This document shows positions 47,718 to 59,605 of a stretch of 64,000 nt of DNA, in pieces. The stretch's first letter is position 1; each line of letters starts with the position of its first letter. Source of the stretch: Chytridium lagenaria (Eukaryota; Chytridiomycota; Chytridiomycetes; Chytridiales; Chytridiaceae); contig JAHLKC010000078.1 in assembly GCA_025449115.1 (NCBI GenBank), forward strand, positions 62,001 to 126,000, given 5' to 3'. A model generated the notes under the pieces. The model saw only the letters and a program-made list of their open reading frames with translations, was not told the DNA's origin and did not search any database. Both the position numbers and the translations under genes were made by a program.

Positions 47718-48211
47718 TGTTGGGTTTCGCTCACTTGACTCACAAGGACGCGTCAGGATCACTCGCACCATTAGTCCGCGGCGTCGGGCGCAACACTAGA
47801 GTGATCTGGAATTTACGCGTTGTTAGAGTTGAGCGCGAACGCGCCCACTGGACTTCTCATGTACATTCTGGACTCATTTGAATTTCCCACTTTGATTTAC
47901 CTTCCTTGATTGGTTTATTTTCTTTATGCCAGTTTAATTATGATTCTATCTGTTTGTGATTGGATATTCCCTTCTAGCCTTTATTCCCTTTGTTCCCGTC
48001 AAGGCTCTCTGATTTGTTTATCTTTGTAGTGGAGAGTTTAACGCGTGAGTGTACGCGTCTCCAATAGGTTTACCTTTGTGTTGTCTTTCCTCTTTACTTA
48101 ATCGTTTTGTTTCAGTATTTAAAGACTCGTGTTTTGAGTTGAAATAAATTAAGAACGTTGTTCGAGCAAAAGTGCGTTTAACTTTGTTTTAATTGAGCCC
48201 CGTGAACAACA
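47718..48211 (+). repeat. LTR of a second copia-like family
   Basis: It starts TGTTGGGTTTCGCTCACTTG and ends ...AATTGAGCCCCGTGAACAACA, TG...CA termini built like the other family but with a different interior. Just beyond the end (48222 on) the text TCTGGTGGTGCGCTAACCTG looks like a primer-binding region, suggesting a 5' LTR of a truncated element. The exact end could be 48211 or about 48222. Confidence 0.6.
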
Positions 48212-48222
48212 AGTATTCAACA

Positions 48223-49121
48223 CATCTGGTGGTGCGCTAACCTGAGTGCCTGCAAGTACAACTAAATACACCATAGTGAAGAAGTGAAGAAAGAACAAAC
48301 ATAGAGAGCGTCATCAAAAAACAACAACACCAACATCTGGACCAATGTTGGTAGCATTTCATAAGTTTGCATACCACAGCAACAGCCCTTCCCTCAGTAC
48401 AAACCTCTTCAGTATATATGGGGAAAAACTATGTAAAACTGCAGGAGCGAAAAAAAATGAAATGGGAACATATGACTATATTAATCCATCAAATAATTAC
48501 TAAACTTCATTAACTATAAATATATAAAAAAAGTAAATAAATAATCTATTCCCAAAGAATGTGTTCACTTCATGGTATCAGCATAGCTGCGGGGTACAGG
48601 ACACCACTGGTAGTACTTCAAACTTTCCTCCACACACCTCCACACAATAATTGTTAGGAATGTCATCCCCGCAGCTGCTATTATTTAACTTCAAAAAGTA
48701 ATTTATCAAGTGACACATCAAGACTCACATCTTTTCCTTTGCCATCACTAAATGAAAACAAGAGGTCTTCTCAAGCATCAACAGCTGAGCATACCAGGCT
48801 GTAAGACAACATTGTGAGCGCTCCTTTGGAGAATTATCCACCGGAAAGTGCTTACGCCCAATCAGCCAGGGATGAAATGCAGCTGAAAAACATTATCTCT
48901 CAAGATGATAGTGAACACTGTGCAGAAGTCACAACCTCATAACACGGAAAGTGCAGTGCGTATGGCTCAAAACAGAAGGAATGGACTGAGTGCTGCAACA
49001 GGGATTATGGTATCAAGCAGGGTGCTACCATGTGACAACGGACAAAATGATCACCTTTCTTTTGAGTGCCACTTGCAATAATGTGAAGAAAACAAAAAGG
49101 GGTCATATCACCTATGTAAAG
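48223..49121. other. Unassigned region between retroelement and DNA transposon
   Basis: About 900 bases, AT-rich, without a supported gene. Part may be residual internal sequence of the second copia family. Confidence 0.4.
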
Positions 49122-49160
49122 CAGTTGACATATGTACCAAAGTACTGGTTTGAAACCGGG
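49122..49160 (+). repeat. Terminal inverted repeat, left
   Basis: CAGTTGACATATGT-ACCAAAG followed by TACTGGTTTGAAACCGGG. It pairs with 52591-52628. Confidence 0.75.
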
Positions 49161-49200
49161 TTAGGACGTATACGGCTGGCACGGCCGTATACGTCCTAAC
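49160..49200. repeat. Perfect 17-bp hairpin next to the left transposon end
   Basis: Arms GTTAGGACGTATACGGC (49160-49176) and GCCGTATACGTCCTAAC (49184-49200) are exactly complementary around a 7-base loop (TGGCACG). It lies directly inside the left terminal repeat. Confidence 0.95.
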
Positions 49201-49230
49201 TTGAACCAGCAACAATATGTAAACAAAATC

Positions 49231-49640
49231 CTGGCCATGTACAGCCTTATACGGCCTTACCCAGCTGGTGGTCGTACATGGCCGGGCCATGTATGGCCTT
49301 ACCCAGCTGGTGGTCGGCGCCAAATTGGCGCCACATTTAGCCAACCACGTACCTCTACCCTTCAACCACTTTGGATTAAATCATGTGGTGTATACCAGAC
49401 CTTGCCAGGTAGGGCTTTCTGTCCCCACCACCCCACACAACCACAGAATATCCTGACGTGTACGGCCCAATTTGGCGCTTGTAAACCATCAATTAAATGG
49501 CCGTGTACAGCCCATTGGTCAGGACATCTGATGTTTGGTACACCCCCTTTGGGCCGTACCGGACAGGCTGGTACATCCAAAAAAGGCCATAACCGCACAG
49601 GCACGTCCAAATAAGGCCGTGACCTTACGGGTACGTCAAA
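49231..49640. repeat. GGCC-rich subterminal repeat cluster
   Basis: Variants of TACGGCC/TACATGGCC and their complements recur every 20-50 bases. CCTTACCCAGCTGGTGGTCG occurs exactly at 49255-49274 and 49297-49316. A 9-bp-arm palindrome TACATGGCC-G-GGCCATGTA spans 49275-49293. Such clusters can be transposase-binding subterminal repeats; that role is inferred. Confidence 0.7.
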
Positions 49641-50469
49641 AGATGGCCAATTATACAAACTGTTTGAACCATTTGCTATTGCAATTGATAACTTCGGAGA
49701 ATATTCATAAAATATTAATTTGATTAAGGTAGAAGTACTAACATTAACCTTTCACAATGTGTCAGTCCCAAACAGTCGTCTCTGCAAAGTTTTGGTAAAA
49801 GATTTAGTGCTAACGTAGCGGAAAAAGCTCATGGCACGCGCTGCAAGAGCGTTAAAAGCTGCAACAGAACCTAAAGGCATCCATTCATTGAGCGCTTTCA
49901 AATGACATGACACACATATGCCAAATATGTCTGCCCGCATTTGGTTTCTTCATCTGAAAGCTTTTGACGCCCATGCCTTAAAACTACACCAGTCCATTAA
50001 GCCTAAAATTGATTTGCAAGTCAAGCGTGGACGACTACTTGGTTTTAAAAAAAAAGCTTTGGGAGTTATTGGTGATGGTATCACACCTGTATCACGTCTC
50101 TAGAGAATTTTATTGAGTTTTGAAGTCAAATTTGTGTTTACCAAGCTGGGAATAATAATTGCAAGACGGCACAGAGCGTTAGGAGCTGCACAGGTCTGTA
50201 CAAAATTCTACACATTAACAGCGGTTGTGACCCCAAGTCTGGCTGATTAATGTGTTGGGGTCATAGCCAACCAACTTTGTTTTTTTTCTCTTTTATAATA
50301 AAATAATAAAAAATACATCTAAGACCTCTTCTCACGAAAAGCTTAATTCCAGAAGCTGAGGTCCATTGGTTGTCGGGTGGGCGAGCATTTGCGTGATGGG
50401 AAAAAAAATTGCCGTCTTGAGGCTAAAGACATGTATGCTCATCAAGCAATGTCAAAAAGACTCGGATCG

Positions 50470-51990
50470 TGCTTTCTATTGAACAAAAGATGAGACTCGT
50501 TCAAGAGTACCATACAGCAGCCGCATTCCAGGGGCATCACCTTGACTCGGTTCCCCAGCATTGAACGATGTTGACCATAAAGGCCTGAGCAAGTGGATCA
50601 AGCAGTACAGGAGCTTTGAAGCTGTTAAAGATAAAACAAGAAAACCATGCACACTGGTCCAGACATTTTAGGAGTAGATGAGGGTATAGAAGAGTTCATG
50701 CTAGGTTACCACATAATTATCTATTGAACTAACTGAATCCTAGATTATGCCAACACTCGCATCAACATGAGGAGAAATGTTCCGTTGCTAAAGCAGCGGA
50801 AATCGTTCATAGGGCATATCCAAGCTTCCTGTCCACCCCAACCCACAAGGTTACTCCAAAGAAAAGCGCAGCAGATAAGGAAAACATCCTCCCGTCCAGC
50901 TATCCAGCATCCAACAACCATTCAGTCCCATACAGTTCAACTTAACAACCAACTTCTGGATGACGAGTCTTCTTTGGATACTCGAGTGATGGGGATGATG
51001 ATCTGGATGAAGCACTGCAAGATGTGATTATGCGGCAGCCCCTCCTGCTATTGTAACAACTTCCCCCTTCACCTGCGACACTTGCGACACTGTAACCGAA
51101 TTTGCAAATGGATCGCAGACGTCTCCAGGCCAATGGCTACGCAGCAAATCGTCGAGTGACGCATGAGGCTCAAAAAGATTCAATGACAGAGGAGGATGTT
51201 GAAGAATACAAGCGCCTCATTGTTAACATGATGCTCACCTTGAATATATCACGGGACAGAATTGGAAATATGGACCAAACCAATGTTCCGTTTGACCTTT
51301 CGTATAAGACACCGTTGCAAAAAGAGGGGCTAAAACTGTTTCATTGGCAAAGCACAAAGTAAAAGGGGGTATGTATTGGATCACGAAAACTATTCTAATG
51401 ATGTTTTAAAGTAGAAGCAAGGGCCACTTGTAGCCTCACCGTTATGGGGAATGGGATAAAGCTGCCGCCAATGTTAGTATTTCACGGAAAAAGAAATGCG
51501 CCAGGGACTCAAAATCGTGGACTAAAGTTGTTTCAGAATGTTGGCCCTGGATAATGCCTATCAGGGAAGGCTTTTTACGCAGGTGCAGGAAAATGGTTGG
51601 GTTGACAAAATTGGAATGATGGATTGGGTTGAGAGAATCTGGAAGCCATTTGCCTTGTCGAAAAGAGCAGAGGGAATGTGTATTTTGATGCTGGATGCTT
51701 TCAAAGTTCACATGATGGCAGATGTTGTTCAAAGCATTCTGAACATAATCCCTTGTTATTCATCTTCCCCCAGGATCTACTGTGACGTTGGAGTCAATAA
51801 GCCGTCAAGATTACTTACGATCAGAGATTCTTGGATGGCACCTGGACAATGTTGATGGAAAGATTGGACGCTTTGAAATTTCCGACCTCATTGATCAAGC
51901 CTGGAGCAGCATTTCAAGTGCAGGCATATCAATACTTATGATATTGTTTATTTTAACGGGAGGCTTTAACGGGAGGGTAATCCGTTGAGG
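50470..51990 (+). pseudogene. Pogo/Tigger-type transposase, frame-disrupted
   Basis: The N-terminal helix-turn-helix region is seen as LSIEQKMRLVQEYHTAAAFQ and GLSKWIKQYRSFEAVKDKTR (about 50478-50640). Then come QANGYAANRRVTHEAQKDSM-type sequence and the catalytic blocks: IGNMDQTNVPFDL (first D, about 51260), NGIKLPPMLVFHGKRNAPGT (about 51450), ILMLDAFKVHMMADVV (second D, about 51690) and YCDVGVNKPSRLL (third D context, QPLDVGVNKP-like, about 51780). This is the DDE_1/CENP-B-related fold. At least four frame changes make it inactive as read. Transposases of this group cut and paste at TA sites. Confidence 0.8.
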
Positions 51991-52062
51991 ATTTTAAAAT
52001 TACAATAAATCCGTATAAAGTTAAAGATTATATATTGTTGTTAAGAAAATCATAGAAACACA

Positions 52063-52422
52063 TTATTCAAACAAGGGATTGAGTCTTAAAGAAGTCCGAT
52101 TGCCACTCCCTGTTTTGATGGCTGTAACGGCGGACTTGTTGTTGTCGGATTCATGCAGGAGTTCAACAACTTGCGCAAACTTATTGACATACATTTCCTT
52201 TTGATGAAGAAAAGCTCTGGGAATGAATCCCACTGTGCATGTCTCTTGTCCGTGCTGCATGCGGACAACCTTGATTGCGTATTCGTGCTTTCCATTATCT
52301 TCCCGTTCCACCATGCAGGCTCTGAAGGCAATGAGGTCATTAGCCTCGAGATTCTTCCCACAAGGAGAGTCGCAATCGTTGTGTTCCATGCAGGACCTTC
52401 CGTCGTACTTTTGAGGAGCCAA
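52063..52422 (-). CDS. Small HIRAN-like ORF inside the pogo-like element
   Basis: An intact 119-residue frame (MAPQKYDGRSCMEHNDCDSP...) lies on the strand opposite the transposase, between it and the right inverted repeat. The order of a residue-rich strand (LIAFRACMVER), a D/N-G-x-YAIKVV strand and a VGFIPRAFLHQ motif resembles the HIRAN fold, in which AIxV and VGYLPR motifs shape a DNA 3'-end-binding pocket. Cysteines near the N-terminus are additional. The match is from pattern only. Being intact beside a broken transposase is notable. It could instead be an unrelated host or element gene. Confidence 0.4.
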   Translation of the reverse strand: MAPQKYDGRSCMEHNDCDSPCGKNLEANDLIAFRACMVEREDNGKHEYAIKVVRMQHGQETCTVGFIPRAFLHQKEMYVNKFAQVVELLHESDNNKSAVTAIKTGSGNRTSLRLNPLFE

Positions 52423-52590
52423 AGATGAGGACTCGAGTTTCCAGTGCCGTCGTCGACGCTGGTTGGCCTTGCGTGATAGAAAAATTTTTCAGTAAAGGTT
52501 GTGTTTGTCAGACTATGGTATTACAAAGAGCAAAAAAAATTATTCAGATTTAATTAGTAAACATTGGCTGCTAAGCCAACCGGCCGTGTT

Positions 52591-52628
52591 GGGTCTCAAA
52601 CCGGTACTTTGGTAACATATGTCAACTG
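52591..52628 (-). repeat. Terminal inverted repeat, right
   Basis: On the minus strand it reads CAGTTGACATATGTTACCAA, then AGTACCGGTTTGAGACCC, the counterpart of 49122-49160. A short palindrome TTGGCT-GCTA-AGCCAA (52564-52579) lies just inside, echoing the hairpin at the left end. Confidence 0.75.
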
Positions 52629-54239
52629 TTTTGACCCTAGTAGCTATCCCACAAAAAGAGGTGAACAAAGGGTTTAATTGGGGAAGATGAGTCATTGGAA
52701 CTTCAAAATGTGGATGGACCTGGAGATAGAAAAGAACCCGTACACCAACCCTTGAAACGTCTACATCTGGTGAGCAAATAGGGATGTCAACATATATGCA
52801 GTATGTTGCTGCGCTTTCCGATTTGTTGGAATACAGGTTTGTGTAATTTAAAGTATCATTCATATTTAAGTTGAGTATTTTTTTGACATGCACTCTTTAA
52901 GATCCAGGCCGGAATCTGCGTTCTCACGTTGTGGTTAAGACCCTTACCAAACTTTGTGCTACCAAGTGTAAGTCAATGAATATGCAAATGTGGTATTGGT
53001 AGCTACAACAATGGGCTCCCAACCCTTGATGACCTACAAAACCTTGTGGACAGAGCTTGGGGGTCCAATAGTAGTAAGTTATTTTATTTATCCCAAAATG
53101 GAAACAACATGTATGTATTATTCACTGGAACTATATAGGTTTCAAATTTGAAAAACACCAGGTATAGACAAGATAGAAAACAGGATGCCAATAGCTTCCT
53201 CAAAACTCTAATCTGATTAAACAACTATGTCAATTTAAGAAGCTATAGGCCATGTGCAAGAACTAAGATCATCCTATATTTTTACATCCAAAGCACTACC
53301 AAAAGCTTTCATCTCATTTTATTTGCTCAGATGGCCAAAGTCAAGCGGCTGTGCTCCTAAACATAAACAACTTTATTATGTTTGTTACCAGGTCTTTGTG
53401 TCCAGAAAAAAGTATTTCATCTTCTTATTTATATTTGCTTGTTTCTCCTTTATTTTGTTGTGACTTACAAGTATGTAACTTAAGTCACTTACTTGCAGCA
53501 GCAAAATTATAGTAATCTAAGAAAGAAGTTGTCCATACAAGTTTCACCACATTTTGACCTATTGTTACGGTCCCCTCCAACCATTATATGTAATCTTCAG
53601 GCTGCCTTTGGATCCTGAGGCAATTTTTTTCAGGGGTGTAAACATAAGTTGGGCCAGTTTACGGTTGGTGAAAAATTTCTGTTTTGCAAGCTTTTGAAGA
53701 CTCCATCAAAAATTTTTAAGGTGTGAAGAAAAAAGGGTAGGATTGGTGTGGAAGAGCCTGTCCTTCTCTTACAGGCCCTGGCAAATGCCAGAAAAAGTGG
53801 TTGTGTAGAATCAAACATTCTGCATGAACTGCAGAACTCTATAAAATCATTACAATTCACTTTGGTGGTGTTTTGTTACCCAACCTTTAAAATTGAGGAG
53901 GAAATATGATAAGAACAATAGAAAGGATTAAAGAAAACACGCGCATCTTGCCTCTTTTTGCCCTCATAACAATGCCCAAAAAAATTATGCCATGGAGACC
54001 ATTGAGCCTGATTCTGCCACCCCTGTCACCACAGCTGCCACCGTTGCTGCCAAACAGAATAACAGAGCAGAGTCAGGTCACAAGGATGTGCGCAAATTTG
54101 AGAAAGCTTATACAATTTTAATTTTTTTTGCACCGCAGGGAATAATGTAGAGACAATATTATTATTTATTTGGAGATTAAGGATAAAATCAATATACGCA
54201 TAAGAAATAGAATAGTTCTATAAATCTGGAAATTTTATT
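52629..54239. other. Unassigned AT-rich region
   Basis: No supported gene. Short ORFs lack recognisable motifs; simple A/T tracts are frequent. Confidence 0.45.
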
Positions 54240-55330
54240 AAATGTATTCCACAAATAATAAAAAGGAGCAAAATGTACGGCTAATGAAATATCTTTTATT
54301 TTAAAATTGCAATTTTGGTAAAATTGAATACAAAGGTTCTCGTTGCATGGATAAATTAACAATATTTGCAACAACTTGAAAAATTACGGCATGTTTTTTT
54401 TTTGGCACCTTGAAAAAGGGATGACAACGCCCTAAAATCTTTAATCTTTTTCTTAATAGTTTCATGGCGAGCACCCATTTGTTTCAGGTTGTAATTATGT
54501 TTTTTAATTTCTGCCGTGTTACCATTTAATTTTGTCATGATTTTGGTTCACCTTGGTAGCTCTATCTGCGGCAATAGTCTCGTCGGGATCCAAGAGGGGG
54601 ACAAGGCTTTCTCTAACCATCTTTAGGTCTAGCCAACTTCGACTTTCCACACCTCCGGAATATGAACAATTTTTGATGAGCCCAGTGCAGTGGCAACTTG
54701 GTAACGGTAACCGGCATGTTTGAACTTGTGACTATACAGTCCTTTGTTCAATGGTGGTTCCTCTTGAACTAGAAAGTCAACACCGTCCACATACGCTGAA
54801 GGATGGCGGTAATCCCAGTTGTCCTGCCTGTCTTCCCAAAAGATCTTAATAATTTGGAATTGGTAAGACAATGGATATAATAATGTGAAAGAATAAAAAT
54901 AAAATAAAATGGTTTACCATATTGGATATTACTCATGAGGTCAGCATTAACCTGACCTTTGTGCGCCAGGAGGTGGCAGAAAGATTGAATCTGCTGGCTG
55001 CCACGTCATTGGTCATATTGGTTTTCAGAAAGTTAAGTGTCCAAAAGAAATGGATACGCAACAAGCGAGATTGAACCGCTTGTGGACGCACCATCTCCCA
55101 AAGCTCTAGACCAGTCTCATGGTCACAACCAAAGTGGGCACTGAACCTCCGATGCCACACTGTGTGACCAAATCTAGCCCTTGTAGCACATTTCAGTGCG
55201 ACCTCTAAAAGTAATGAAATAATAATTATATGTTATATATATCATAAATAAAATAAAGAAAAAACCAAAAAGTTTAAACTGACTTATTATTCTTGATGCG
55301 TCTAACAGAACTTTGCTCTTTCTGTGTCTC
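54240..55330 (-). pseudogene. PIF/Harbinger- or IS5-like DDE transposase, broken
   Basis: Minus-strand blocks in order: HRRFSAHFGCDHETGLELW (about 55140) and LRIHFFWTLNFLKTNMT (about 55060), the N-terminal region of a DDE_Tnp_4-type transposase. Next, YVDGVDFLVQEEPPLNKGLY with SHKFKHAGYRYQVATALGSS (about 54800-54690) is the first catalytic Asp region (DGxDxxIxEPxPxxxxxYSHKF). After a frame change come LVPLLDPDETIAADRA (second Asp, about 54590) and ARHETIKKKIKDFRALSSLF (about 54470; Glu of the R-x-R-H-E-T box). The fold and the RHET motif are usual for Harbinger/IS5-like elements. In-frame stops and shifts make it a pseudogene. No terminal repeats were identified. Confidence 0.7.
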
Positions 55331-55721
55331 CACAGTCTCCTCCATTCCGGTTAAAATCAGACCAGGCGGGGTGTTTCAGAATGTATATATAGATATTGTA
55401 TGGTTATTGTAAAATAAATTATTTTACAAGAGGGTTTATTTATAAGATAGCTGGTGGCGTTAGGTGTTTTTTAACTTAGCCATCATGCCATTAAAATCAT
55501 CATTTCATCATTTTTTAAGTTATTGATTAATAAATGTTTTTCCCGTGATTTTCTATTATGTTGGTGGGAAAGACTTTGGATACATTATGTATTCTTTCTG
55601 GTGTGCATTTGTCTTCTTGCTTCCTTTTTCAGTATCCGTAATTGGTGCAAGAGTTCAAATTGTTAAGAACATTACTGCAACTTTGATTTATTAAGAAAAT
55701 GAAATGAAAATTAATTGAAGG

Positions 55722-55806
55722 TTTTAGTCGACTAAAATGACTAAATGACTACTTTTAATCGCGTAAACACGACTAAAAGTAGTCAATTTAGTTGTTTTGA
55801 CTAAAA
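55722..55806. repeat. 85-bp imperfect palindrome (foldback, MITE-like)
   Basis: The left arm TTTTAGTCGACTAAAATGAC...TACTTTTAATCG pairs with the right arm CGACTAAAAGTAGTCAATTT...TTTTGACTAAAA around a small CGTAAACA-like centre. A few mismatches interrupt the stem. A TTTTAGTCNACTAAAA-type unit also repeats within the arms. Confidence 0.85.
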
Positions 55807-58149
55807 TCCACATATCTCTAGATGTATGGGGATAATAAATACTTGAGGATGAAATGAGCCTGATGCGCGAAAAAAGCCTCACAAAATGGTAAAGTTTCTT
55901 GTACATAGCATATTTTTTTGAATTTATTTTATCAAATACTGGTAATGTTTAGAGGGCCCTTTCTTTTATAGTTGTCCTTAATCTCAAAATCTGACCTCAA
56001 CCCATTCCAAAGTTATATGTGAAGCTATTTTTTTAGTTGTCCCAATTGAGTTAACTAAAAGATGTAGCTTCAATCATAAACTAAAAACACTTACTTCAAA
56101 AATGTGAGAAAACCATAAAAAACTAACTTTACTAAAAAGAGATGCCATTATAGAAATAAGTTGAACTCTTCTTTATGGGCTAAGCCCTAAGTTATCTGTT
56201 TCAACGTGAAATTAAGTTAATGCAATCATATGATATTACCAAAAAGAGTAAATAAATCCTATCAAAAATGGTCAAATCTAATGAACTACCCTTCTCTTTA
56301 TTCATTTGTTTAACCGCTATTTTCCGCTATATTGTAAATAAACAAAGCTAAATATCTATTAGCCAAATCACATATAAATTGGTAGCCAAGCCTCATAAAT
56401 GACTCACTACCCCACCCAACCCAACGCAACTTTTACCTCTTAGCTTCCAATACTACCATCATGCCTAAAACCCCATACCTACCGTCAAATTACCTGGCAA
56501 ACCCCTAAAAATGATTTGATCCTGGCAAAACAGCTTTCAGAGTGCGACAACCCACCTTGGACCAGAGCGAGACTTTGCAAGGCAGTGCCCTATTTTGCTG
56601 CTTGGAGCCCTAAGACCTTGTCGAATAAGATCCGGTCCGCACGCAAGAAATTGAATAACAAAGGTAATACAATTTCTTTAAATATAATTATTTCTTTTCT
56701 TGAGGTTTAACATAAATACATCTTTGGTACCTAACCCCTAACTTTAAATACTTGTTTGCTTTACCCGAGCCTATTGATTCTACCTGCCAACTGGAGCGGA
56801 AAATATACACTACCAGCAAAATGCGCTCCACCAAGGCTGAAGGTCTGTCCGAGGTTCAGTATCCCTTTGCGGTGCGATTGTCTCTCCAAATTACTGCCAG
56901 ACAATCAAGGCCAACAAGCGGTAAATAAAAAGAATAAATAAATAAATAAAGAAAACGTAACACACTTGAAGCAGCATGGCCTAGATTATCCCCTTTCTAT
57001 ATATGTTTGTATTACAAATCAAATAAAAATTCTTGCCTAGCCTCAAATATTTCCTTACATTTTAGTATTATATTCGATTCTTCTGTATTTGAGATAATAC
57101 ATTATAATAGGATAGTTACATTGCAATATCTTTTTAACTCTTTTTTTTTCGTAAAAGTCCAATTTACGCACGTTCAAGGGGGAAGAGTTTCTACTTAATT
57201 GCATGCTTGTGAACAGAAACCAATGTCAGCCTGAGAATGGGTGGAAATCCAAGATTTGAACGTTGTTGGCCACTGACATTTCCTGAAAATCCAACCTGAG
57301 TTGGAAAGAAGAAGTTTATAGGTCTAAATCTAATTTTGTACGCTCATATATTTAACCATTGAATGCAACTAATTTTCTTTACAGATGAAGGCCTTGCACG
57401 TCCAATGGCATAGACTAGTACTGAGTGGATCCTGTGACTGGAGCTATTGCAATGGAGCAACATGCATTGGAGAGTATTTAAACAGTGTTCCAAAGGTGAG
57501 TTGTGCCCTGGCTTATTAAATGTCTTATTATCAATAATAAAAACAATGATATATCCTCATCTATGTTTAGGCGCTGAAGGGGAAGTAAGCAATTTTGTTC
57601 TGCAGCCACTCCACATCTTGAATGGATGTCTTGGACAAGCTTCCTTAGGTTGTAGCGCAATTGGTTTATTTGCCAAGCCAGTCAGTGTCTGACATTGCGG
57701 CAAAGATAAACAGTAGCAAGAGCGGCAATTATAACAAATCTGAAGATTTGGAGACAGAAGCCTTACGGATACAGATGGAGAACAATAAGATGGACTGACC
57801 GTACGCAAGGTTGCGCAGCGCAAGAGAAAAGGAAGACTATTGGTGACAATCTCTGACAATGTGATTACTACAGGCTAAAGTGCGGTGATGACATGAATTC
57901 CTGCTGTGAAAATAGAGACTCCCATGTCTCTGAGTTTAGGAAAGAGAAAGCCTCCATCACCTCTTGCTCCCACATTAAGCCCAAACAGAAGGAGTCAGTA
58001 AGTCAAGTGGTACAAAGCCTTTCCTCCACTGTTAACCTCTTTAGTTGTCATCATCATCATTAACAACCCTAACTTGAGCCCACTTGTTAAATTGCTGCTC
58101 CAGTTTCATCTGACTTAATTGATCCTTAAAGGTGTCAGATCCATGAAGT
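55807..58149. other. Unassigned region
   Basis: AT-rich on the left, more mixed from 56500. A coding-like fragment at about 56510-56670 (+) (SECDNPPWTRARLCKAVPYF...) has no recognised family. No complete gene seen. Confidence 0.4.
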
Positions 58150-59160
58150 CTCCTTGGTCCAGGTTGTCACTGTGGCTACCATCACCTCTCTCTCTCAACT
58201 GGCTCTCCTATTCTTCATCTGTTTAAGTTCAAGGGCACCACTGTTATGGAGTTTGATGAAATAAGGACAGTTCGTATCTATGCAGAATCCAAAAATGTTT
58301 CTCATCATTACATGCTGGTATTGTTATAGCTCATCCCGTTAAGTCTCCCGTCATTCCTGCTCCTGGCAATCCGCCTGTTGTTCCAGCTGATCCCTCTGAT
58401 TTTGAGGAATTTCCTCATGGCTAATTGGACCGCTTGGTCCAGTAGCTACCAACACATACTTTGATCGTGAACTCATGAGTTGGGAGAAGGCTTTGCAGTC
58501 AAACAAGATTGCAGAGGCTATCCTAGATGAGTGTTATCAATGCAGTGACTGAAAACGTGTTGAAGGACTGGTGAACGCTTCTGAGCAAGTACATTCCCTT
58601 CATCAGCTCTACTGTTAGAAATCTTGACGTTCATGCTGGACAGCAGTGGAACATGCGCTGGTCCCAACTGCAACTTTGTGAATCTACTTTCCTTAAGGAG
58701 ATTGGAGTCAGTCCTTGACTTAGGCGAAGATCACGAGCGGATCTACGTAACTGACACTGTCAAACGGCAGATGCTTGCTTGTTGCCAAATTCGCTCACAA
58801 CATTCTATCGGTCCCCAATTTCACTTGTCTTTCTGTCAAGGTCAATGATGGTGGCTCCTTCCTTGCTGCTCTCGCTGCAGGTGCTCCGGCACCTGCCGAC
58901 TACTACACCCAATGTGTGGACCAGTTGAAACAAAGGTGCAAACAGCTTGGAAGCAACTTGAAGCCAATGCATCTTTATCTCCTAACCACATCCTCAACGC
59001 CAGGGCTTGTAAAGCAAAAGTTGAGAACAAGAAGAAGATATTGTCAAAGTCATCTCTGGAGGAGATTAAGCACTGCACCATCCATGTTTAATGCTTTCAC
59101 AATAATCATGAGTGTTGTGCCCAGAAAGGTTCTAATCAGAAGTCAAAGGGTACAGTGACC
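58150..59160 (+). pseudogene. Possible retroelement gag-like remnant
   Basis: Coding-like pieces in changing plus frames: an Ala/Pro-rich end (VVPADPSDFEEFPHG, about 58380-58420), a helical stretch with KALQSNKIAEAILDECYQCS (about 58490), KFAHNILSVPNFTCLSVKVN (about 58785) and a Lys-rich CKAKVENKKKILSKSSLEE segment with HCTIHV and NNHECC (about 59010-59120). The order of helical region, Lys-rich region and Cys/His cluster is what decayed retrotransposon gags look like, but no zinc knuckle of canonical spacing is present. Low certainty. Confidence 0.2.
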
Positions 59161-59605
59161 AAGAAGAAGTTGCACAATACGCCAACGTCAAAGTCAAGTG
59201 TAGAATGTGTGTGAGATTAGAAGATAACCTCACTAAGAGGCATGAATGCGTCGCTTATGTAGACATTGTGCCCTTATTCTTATGTTCTTTTTCCTGTTCC
59301 ATTCTTTTCCCTCTTGGGGTTTTTCATACTTTTTCCCCATAGATACGAGAGAGGTTTTGATAGAGGAAGGGCGGTTGACGTGGTATGCCAACTCTATGAC
59401 ATGCTACCATATTGGTTGAGATGCCTGTTGTTGTTTCATTCCCCATTGTGTATTGTTTTATTGTTTGTAGAAAGTTGAATAGATTTACGTACACCTCTTT
59501 AGTCCTGGATTTAGCCCTCTGCACATTGGCCAGCCATTGGTGGGCTGTGCTATCATCATTCTCTATTTATTCACTATTGTGTTAGCAGGTGCTCTGGTTA
59601 GCACG

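Larger units (their letters stand above)
49122..52628. mobile_element. Pogo/Tigger-like DNA transposon with inverted ends
   Basis: The two ends are inverted repeats of about 38 bp: CAGTTGACATATGTACCAAA at 49122 and, on the opposite strand, CAGTTGACATATGTTACCAA starting at 52628. They differ at only a few positions. The interior holds a DDE/D transposase remnant (+) and a compact ORF on the other strand (52063-52422). Starting with CAGT is usual for pogo-like termini, but no TA duplication is evident (left flank AAAG, right flank TTTT). Weaker similarity may extend outward, so the true boundaries are uncertain. Confidence 0.55.

Noticed and set aside
49201..49658. 137-aa and 98-aa ORFs on opposite strands
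   Set aside because: Both arise from the GGCC-rich repeat cluster; the near-mirrored Pro/Arg/Thr repeats are not protein-like.
51102..51362. Intact single-exon transposase
   Set aside because: Catalytic blocks upstream and downstream lie in other frames, so this is one fragment of a broken pogo-like gene.
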